This document shows, one piece after another, positions 6,394-10,666 of a stretch of DNA of 10,666 nt; the stretch's first letter is position 1; the number at the start of each line of letters is the position of its first letter. The stretch is taken from assembly GCA_025356615.1 (NCBI GenBank), contig JANXSH010000229.1, positions 1 to 10,666 on the forward strand, read 5' to 3'. This DNA is from Planctomycetia bacterium (lineage in GTDB: Bacteria > Planctomycetota > Planctomycetia > Gemmatales > Gemmataceae). Made by a program: the position numbers and the translations under genes. The notes under the pieces are model-generated. The model did not search any database and was not told where the DNA came from. It saw only the letters and a list, made by a program, of their open reading frames with translations.

Positions 6394-7284
6394 CTATCCG
6401 CGAGCAAGCTCCGTCCACAGCCCCTTGTAGTAGCGCAGGAACTCCGTCCCGGCCGCCTGGTCCTTCCAGACTCGACCCACCTCGATGAGCGTGGCCCGGT
6501 CGTAGCCGATGCCGCGCAGCAGCGCGAACAACTCGCGGTAGGGGTACTCGCCGCTGTGGTCCTTGTACAGGTCGTTGATGTGGCACGACTTGATCCACGG
6601 CGACAAGAGCTTGAAATACTCGGCAACGCTGCCGTTCTGAATGTCCGTGGCGTTGGAGTTCCACGTCAGGCCGACCGACGGATGGCCGCAATGGTCCATG
6701 ATCGTCTTGATGTGCGGCGGGTGGGCCGTCCCCCGGCCGTGGACTTCGACCCAGATTTCGACCCCGGCGTCCTTGGCGGCCTTGCCGCAGGGGATGAGCG
6801 CCTTGCCGATCTGCTCGAGGGTCTTGGCGGTCTCGACTCCCTTGGGGAGGTCGTTGGGGCGGACTTTGACGCCCTTGCCGCCGATGTCGGCGACGAGTTC
6901 GACGAACCGTTTGCACAGTTCGATCTGCTTGTCTACCTTCGCCTTGTCGGGCCAATGGAAGTCGCACGTCGAGCCGCTGCCCCAGATTTCGACGCCGGCG
7001 TCGGCGAACTGCTTGCGGACCTCCTTTCGCTTGTCTTTCGAGAGCGACGGCTCGACGCCGTGGGCGTGAGTCGTCCGCAACTCGACGGGCGAGATGCCGA
7101 CGGTCTTGCACACCTGGAGCAAGACCGGCAACGTCCACTCCGCCGCGACGTTGTAGGTCACCATGCCGAGGCGGAAGGGGATCTTCTTGGCAGGTTTCGG
7201 CGCATCGGCGGCGTGGGAAACTCCGGCGGCCAGGGGGACGAGAGACGCGGCTTGCAAGAATCGTCGGCGGTCGGTGGCGGTCAT
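6394..7284 (-). CDS. Tat-exported sugar phosphate isomerase/epimerase-like TIM barrel
   Basis: The product has 296 residues. The ATG at 7284 has GGAG 8 nt upstream. The N-terminus carries a twin-arginine signal (DRRRFLQAASLVPLAAG, residues 5-21), so a folded, probably metal-loaded enzyme is exported to the periplasm. The rest is an AP endonuclease 2/xylose isomerase-like TIM barrel: FRLGMVTYNV as strand 1, VELRTTHAHG (67-76), GVEIWVEVHGRG with Glu180 and His182, VGLTWNSNATD (204-214), SCHINDL with His235, and LIEVGRVW with Glu268. Glu180, His235 and Glu268 sit where metal ligands usually lie. The usual Asp of the fourth site reads Asn, or is supplied by Asp214. The substrate is not known. Pairing with DUF1080 suggests epimerisation or turnover of keto-sugars. 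Confidence 0.9.
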   Translation of the reverse strand: MTATDRRRFLQAASLVPLAAGVSHAADAPKPAKKIPFRLGMVTYNVAAEWTLPVLLQVCKTVGISPVELRTTHAHGVEPSLSKDKRKEVRKQFADAGVEIWGSGSTCDFHWPDKAKVDKQIELCKRFVELVADIGGKGVKVRPNDLPKGVETAKTLEQIGKALIPCGKAAKDAGVEIWVEVHGRGTAHPPHIKTIMDHCGHPSVGLTWNSNATDIQNGSVAEYFKLLSPWIKSCHINDLYKDHSGEYPYRELFALLRGIGYDRATLIEVGRVWKDQAAGTEFLRYYKGLWTELARG

Positions 7285-7319
7285 GGCGGTGGCTCCGGGC
7301 GAATCGGGGAGCAATCTGA

Positions 7320-7349
7320 TTGAGCTTTGGGTACGTCGGAAGTTATAAT
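7320..7349 (+). promoter_or_regulatory. sigma70-like promoter for the large membrane protein gene
   Basis: TTGAGC at 7320-7325 and a perfect TATAAT at 7344-7349 are separated by 18 bp. Transcription would start near 7356, about 37 nt before the ATG at 7393. This is the strongest -10 box in the window. Confidence 0.6.
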
Positions 7350-7371
7350 ACTGATTGAGGGTGAGTGGGAA
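7342..7371 (-). promoter_or_regulatory. possible promoter for the TIM barrel/DUF1080 pair
   Basis: Read on the minus strand, TTCCCA (7371-7366) and TATAAC (7347-7342) are 18 bp apart, with 4/6 and 5/6 matches to consensus. The -10 overlaps the -10 of the divergent plus-strand promoter. The leader to the ATG at 7284 would be about 50 nt. Confidence 0.35.
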
Positions 7372-7392
7372 GGGTGGAAGTGAGGAGAAGTC

Positions 7393-10300
7393 ATGGCAAC
7401 TCAGGTGAGCCAGAAGCCGGCCAACAAGCACGACGCCTTTATCGAGGGCCGACTCGACCGCGCCGAGCGCCGGATTCGCTTCGTCGATTTCGCGACGGGC
7501 CTCGCGGGATTGGTCGCCGGCACGCTCCTCTTCGTCGCCGTCGTCGCGGTCCTCGACCGCGCTTTTTCGCTATCGTCCGGCACGCGCCAGACGCTCCTCC
7601 TCTCTTACCTCTTGGCCGCAGGAGCCTTCGGCTACCTCGCGATCTTCCGCCCGATGCGCTGGCGCGTCAACCCACTGTACGCGGCGCGTCAGATCGAGCA
7701 GACGATGCCCGGTCAGCGAAATCACCTCGTCAACTGGGTCGATCTTCGCGGCGAGAAGCTGCCCGGCGTCATTCGATCGTCCCTCGGCCAGCGGACCGCG
7801 AAAGACCTCTCGAAAGTGGACGTGGACCAGGCGATCAGCAACCGCCGGGCCTGGATCGCCGCCGGTAGCGTCGGCGTCATGGGGGTGGTCCTCGTCGCGC
7901 TCGCGCTCTCCTTCGGCCCGCGTCTCTTCGGCTCGCTGATCGGGCGGGCTTTCGCCCCCTTTGGTAGTAACGGAGAGGGAATACCCTCGCAGACGAGGAT
8001 CACACTCCTTCGACCCGAGACGAAGGACGCCACCGTCACGATCGGCAACCCCGTGACGATGGTCGCGCAGATCGACGGCAAGGTGCCCTCGGCCCGCGAC
8101 CGGGACGCGCCCTGCCTGCTCTACCGCCACGACCCCTCGGAGCCGTGGCGCAAACGGCACATGCAGTACGACGAGTCGGCCCGCGACTGGGTGGCGACCG
8201 TCGGGCCGCTCGACGTGGGCAACGGGTTCGTCTACAAACTCACGGCGGGGGACGCAGAGACGCCCGAGTACCGCATCACCACACGGGCCGCCCCGCTGAT
8301 CGACGACTTCCTGGCGACGTACCGTTGTCGCCCCTATGTGGGCCGGGTCGAACGCTCGCGGACCTCGCGGAAGCTCGAGGACCTGCGCGGCACCGAGGTG
8401 TCGATCCTGGCGCGGACCAATCGCGTCGTCAAGGAGGCCCGCCTCGACTTCGAGGCGACGGGCGGCGGCGGCGACCTCGTCAAAGTCGAGCTTAGAGCCG
8501 ACGACCCGCGAGCGATGCGGTTCCGCTTCGTCCTCGATCGCCCCGGCAAGTATCGCCTGAAGTTCACGTCGGCCGAGGGCGAGAAATACATCGACCCGAT
8601 CGGCCACGAGGTCGTCGTCCGGCCCGACGAGCCGCCCGTCGTCCGCGTGACCCAGCCGGACAAGGATATCGACGCGCCTGCCAACGCGCAGGTCGGGCTG
8701 CGCGGCGACATCACCGACGACATCGGCATCGCGGCCGTCACGCTGCGCCTGAAGGTCGTCGATGGGCCGACGCTCGCCCCGATCCGGTATCTGGCGGACC
8801 GACTGGGGAAAGCGGACTTCGGGACTCCGCGAAGTCTGGAATACCTCCAACTGCTGGAGTTATCGAGCCTCCGCGACGAAGCGGGCAAGGCGTTCGAGGC
8901 GAAGGCGGGCCTCGTCCTCGAGTGCTGGCTGGAGGCGCGCGACGGGTGCGACTTCCCGAAGGCGAACGTCGCCGAGAGCACGCCGAAACGCCGCATCCGC
9001 GTGATCGCGGCGAAGGACGACCCCGCGCAGAAGGCCGAGCAAGAGAAGCAGCGCGAGGACAAGAAGGCCCACGACAAGAAGCAAGCGGACGACCTGAAGA
9101 AGCAAAAGGCCGAAACGGAGAAACGCAAGGACCAGGATGCCGCCGAGGAGAAGGAAGAGACCAGGAAGCGCGAGGAAGAGCGCGCGAAGCAGCCGGACAA
9201 TGAGACCCCGAAGGACGCCGAGCCGAAGCCGGGGGATGAGAAGACGGCGAAGACGGCCGAGGAGATCCAGGAGCAGCTCGACAAGCAAGAGGAGAAGCAA
9301 GCCAAGGAGAACGACAAGGCCGGCGAGACCAGGGGGCCGGGCAAAGACGAGAAGGACGAGCCGAAGCCAGGCGAGGGCAAGGGCGCGGGCCGGGACAAAG
9401 GCGCGAAGGAAGGCAAGCCCGGAGCGGGCCGCGATGAGGGCAAGAAGGACGACAAGTCCCCCCCCCCCGGCGAGAGCAAAGACCCCGGCAAGGGCGGCGA
9501 GTCGGGAGACGCTCGCGGCGAGGGCAAGTCGGAAATGAACGACGCCAAGGGCACGAGCAAGGAGGGCGGCGCGAGTAAACCAGGAGAGAAGCCCGGCGAG
9601 AGCAAGCCCGACAAGCCGAAGCCGGGCAGTCAGGGCGAAGGCAAGGGCCAAGGCAAGCCGGACAAGAGCGGCAAGCCCGGCGAGAGCAAGCCCGAGGGCA
9701 CACCACCGGCGGACAAACAGCCGACCGGCGAGGCGAAGGACTCCCAGGTCGCGCGCGACCCGAAGAAGGGGGACAACTGCCCCTGCGAGGGCAAAGAGGG
9801 AGCGGGCAAACCCGGCGCGGGTAAGGGCCAGGCGAAGCCGGGCGGGAAAGGGCAGAGCGGAGAGGGCAAACCCGGTGGCGAGAAGGGCAGTCAGCCCGGC
9901 GGAGGAAAGGGCGGTCCCCCCAGCCAGGACAAGGGCAACGCGCCCGGCGAGTCGCGCGGCGGAGAATCGCCGAAGGGCGACCCGAAACCGGAAGAAGCGA
10001 CCGCGCAGGACGCCAAGGGCCGGGCCGACGACCTGAATCGCGGCAGCGAAGAGGACAAGCAGGCTGCCGCCAAGGATCTGAAAGACATCGCGAACAAAGC
10101 GAAGGATCCGCAGGCCCGCAAGGCCGCTCAGGAAGCCCTCGACAAGGCGCGCGAGAACTTCGGGAAGCCGGGCGACAAGCCCGAAGCACCGCAGACCAAG
10201 CCGGAAGACGCGACCGGCGACGACGTGAAGCAACTCGCCGCGAAGGCGCGCGGGAACGACCCGGCTGGTCGAGCGCAGGCACGCGGACAACTCGGCGACA

Positions 10301-10666
10301 TCGCGAACAAGGCGAAGGACGAGAAGGCCCGCAAGGAGGCTCGCCAGGAACTCGACAAGGCGTGGGAAGATTGGGTGAACGCGGCGAAAGATAACCCGCG
10401 TCAGCGCGACAAGGCGGGCAAGCAGCGTCCGAACATGCTCCAACTCGAGAAGTTCCGCGAGAAGGTGGACCCGAACGTCCTGAAAGACCTGAAGATGACG
10501 AAGGAGCAGTTCGACCAGTTCATGCGCGACTACGCCGACCTCGCGAACCGAACCCCACCCGAAGGAGCGGACGACAAGCATGTCCCCGTCGGCGGCGCGA
10601 CCGGCAACCTCCCCGCCATGCGCGGTAAGCCTGTCGAGCCTGGTACGGGCACGAACGACCCGCGCG
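7393..10666 (+). CDS. large membrane-anchored repeat-rich protein (DUF4175-like), 3' partial
   Basis: The frame stays open for 1091 codons to the window edge. The ATG at 7393 has GAGGAGAAG just upstream. Hydrophobic helices lie at about residues 31-54, 66-85 and 153-173. Extracytoplasmic beta-rich segments follow: TRITLLRPETKDATVTIGNP (201-220), FLATYRCRPYVGRVE, LRGTEVSILARTNR, PDEPPVVRVTQPDKDID, and ITDDIGIAAVTLRLKV. The order (helices, a YxxPYxG-like segment, a GTxVxxxxxTN segment, a DDxGI segment) recalls DUF4175-type proteins. That name is from memory and tentative. From about residue 541 it becomes a Lys/Glu coiled-coil-like stretch, then a Lys-Pro-Gly-Glu low-complexity region with a CPC motif (796-798). 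Two 58-residue helical modules follow (865-922 and 936-993), then a further helical segment (LEKFREKVDP, LKMTKEQFDQFMRDYADLA). It probably acts as an envelope-spanning structural or tethering protein. The C-terminus is not visible. Confidence 0.85.
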   Translation, partial: MATQVSQKPANKHDAFIEGRLDRAERRIRFVDFATGLAGLVAGTLLFVAVVAVLDRAFSLSSGTRQTLLLSYLLAAGAFGYLAIFRPMRWRVNPLYAARQIEQTMPGQRNHLVNWVDLRGEKLPGVIRSSLGQRTAKDLSKVDVDQAISNRRAWIAAGSVGVMGVVLVALALSFGPRLFGSLIGRAFAPFGSNGEGIPSQTRITLLRPETKDATVTIGNPVTMVAQIDGKVPSARDRDAPCLLYRHDPSEPWRKRHMQYDESARDWVATVGPLDVGNGFVYKLTAGDAETPEYRITTRAAPLIDDFLATYRCRPYVGRVERSRTSRKLEDLRGTEVSILARTNRVVKEARLDFEATGGGGDLVKVELRADDPRAMRFRFVLDRPGKYRLKFTSAEGEKYIDPIGHEVVVRPDEPPVVRVTQPDKDIDAPANAQVGLRGDITDDIGIAAVTLRLKVVDGPTLAPIRYLADRLGKADFGTPRSLEYLQLLELSSLRDEAGKAFEAKAGLVLECWLEARDGCDFPKANVAESTPKRRIRVIAAKDDPAQKAEQEKQREDKKAHDKKQADDLKKQKAETEKRKDQDAAEEKEETRKREEERAKQPDNETPKDAEPKPGDEKTAKTAEEIQEQLDKQEEKQAKENDKAGETRGPGKDEKDEPKPGEGKGAGRDKGAKEGKPGAGRDEGKKDDKSPPPGESKDPGKGGESGDARGEGKSEMNDAKGTSKEGGASKPGEKPGESKPDKPKPGSQGEGKGQGKPDKSGKPGESKPEGTPPADKQPTGEAKDSQVARDPKKGDNCPCEGKEGAGKPGAGKGQAKPGGKGQSGEGKPGGEKGSQPGGGKGGPPSQDKGNAPGESRGGESPKGDPKPEEATAQDAKGRADDLNRGSEEDKQAAAKDLKDIANKAKDPQARKAAQEALDKARENFGKPGDKPEAPQTKPEDATGDDVKQLAAKARGNDPAGRAQARGQLGDIANKAKDEKARKEARQELDKAWEDWVNAAKDNPRQRDKAGKQRPNMLQLEKFREKVDPNVLKDLKMTKEQFDQFMRDYADLANRTPPEGADDKHVPVGGATGNLPAMRGKPVEPGTGTNDPR
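9013..9984 (+). repeat. Lys/Glu then Lys-Pro-Gly-Glu low-complexity coding region
   Basis: This part of the large gene encodes residues about 541-864. The first third is dominated by Lys, Glu, Gln, Asp and Ala (KAEQEKQREDKKAHDKKQ), likely helical. The rest consists of irregular copies of KPGE, KPGESKP, KGQGKP, GAGKG and PGGGKGG, likely disordered and highly charged. Repeats are degenerate in spacing and codons, so slippage is not the only source. The strong AAG/GAG/GGC codon use also produces long spurious open frames on the opposite strand. Confidence 0.85.
9458..9468 (+). repeat. 11-base C homopolymer inside the large gene
   Basis: Eleven consecutive C residues span codons encoding Ser-Pro-Pro-Pro. 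The reading frame is continuous on both sides at this length, so 11 is the in-frame count. Loss of one C would shift into a frame that stops at TGA 9536-9538, giving a product of about 714 residues without the second half of the low-complexity region and the helical modules. Confidence 0.9.
9985..10371 (+). repeat. two tandem 58-residue helical modules
   Basis: Residues 865-922 (9985-10158) and 936-993 (10198-10371) of the large protein align end to end without gaps. Both begin KPE-E/D-AT, both contain DIANKAKD followed by ARK, and both close with a LDKA(R/W)E(N/D) pattern. A 13-residue linker separates them. The shared core is also conserved at DNA level (GACATCGCGAACAA in both), pointing to a duplication that has since diverged at the N-terminal half. 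Confidence 0.85.

Noticed and set aside
6350..7138. Long fused form of the DUF1080 protein read through from 7138
   Set aside because: The upstream part is Arg-rich shadow sequence overlapping the TIM-barrel gene. The ATG at 6349 has a ribosome binding site and starts a signal peptide.
6556..7323. A 255-codon plus-strand open frame across the TIM-barrel gene
   Set aside because: It lies antisense to a gene with a Tat signal and clear TIM-barrel motifs, and its translation has no domain-like pattern.
7570..8850. A 426-codon minus-strand open frame under the first half of the large gene
   Set aside because: It is antisense to the transmembrane and beta-rich coding segments, which have a convincing start and hydrophobic pattern. 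The minus-strand frame is Arg/Asp-rich shadow sequence.
9013..9984. CRISPR-like or collagen-like repeat array
   Set aside because: Repeats are irregular in length and spacing and lie within one continuous coding frame, so this is not CRISPR. There is no regular Gly-X-Y triplet period, so it is not a collagen domain.
8738..10282. A 514-codon Arg/Pro/Ser-rich open frame on the minus strand
   Set aside because: It is a second antisense shadow of the same low-complexity gene. It has no ribosome binding site or recognisable domain and a composition typical of GC-rich shadow frames.
8860..10581. A 573-codon open frame on the minus strand with membrane-protein-like Leu/Ala/Val composition
   Set aside because: It is the antisense of the Lys/Glu/Gly-rich coding region: AAG and GAG reverse to CTT and CTC (Leu), and GGC to GCC (Ala). 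The plus-strand frame runs uninterrupted from a good ribosome binding site, and its repeats make sense as protein.

Overview
The window looks like a piece of a high-GC planctomycete chromosome, most likely from the Gemmata group. This is an inference from gene content: a secreted WD40 protein with an alpha-helical tail, a Tat-exported sugar-isomerase-like TIM barrel paired with a DUF1080 protein, many small export-signal proteins, and a very large Lys/Gly/Pro/Glu-rich membrane-anchored protein. It was not confirmed by any search.

Layout: 1-239 is a leader with a sigma70-like promoter. 240-1793 (+) encodes an exported seven-repeat WD40 protein. 1794-1936 holds a tandem 7-bp repeat and a terminator-like hairpin. 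1937-3256 (-) is nhaA, a Na+/H+ antiporter. It is divergent from a TauE/SafE-type permease at about 3394-4269 (+). 4275-4606 (-) is a frame-broken remnant with a Cys-rich motif. 4701-5114 (+) encodes a mini WD40-like exported protein. 5176-5565 (+) encodes a receiver-like protein lacking the phospho-Asp. A perfect hairpin at 5585-5612 separates it from a convergent two-gene unit on the minus strand, which is TIM barrel (6394-7284) then DUF1080 (5624-6349). From 7393 (+) to the window edge runs an open gene of at least 1091 codons. It has three transmembrane helices, beta-rich extracytoplasmic segments resembling DUF4175, a long Lys/Gly/Pro/Glu low-complexity region containing an 11-C run, and two tandem 58-residue helical modules. 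No stretch without a gene exceeds 300 bases.

How they fit together: most products are predicted to act in the membrane or periplasm. The nhaA/TauE pair points to ion and anion transport. The TIM barrel/DUF1080 pair points to extracytoplasmic (keto)sugar processing. The WD40 proteins are probable exported binding scaffolds. I see no defence system, CRISPR array, tRNA, rRNA or insertion sequence. The part least explained by known families is the large repeat-rich protein at the 3' end. Its homopolymer and duplicated module are the most worthwhile follow-ups.
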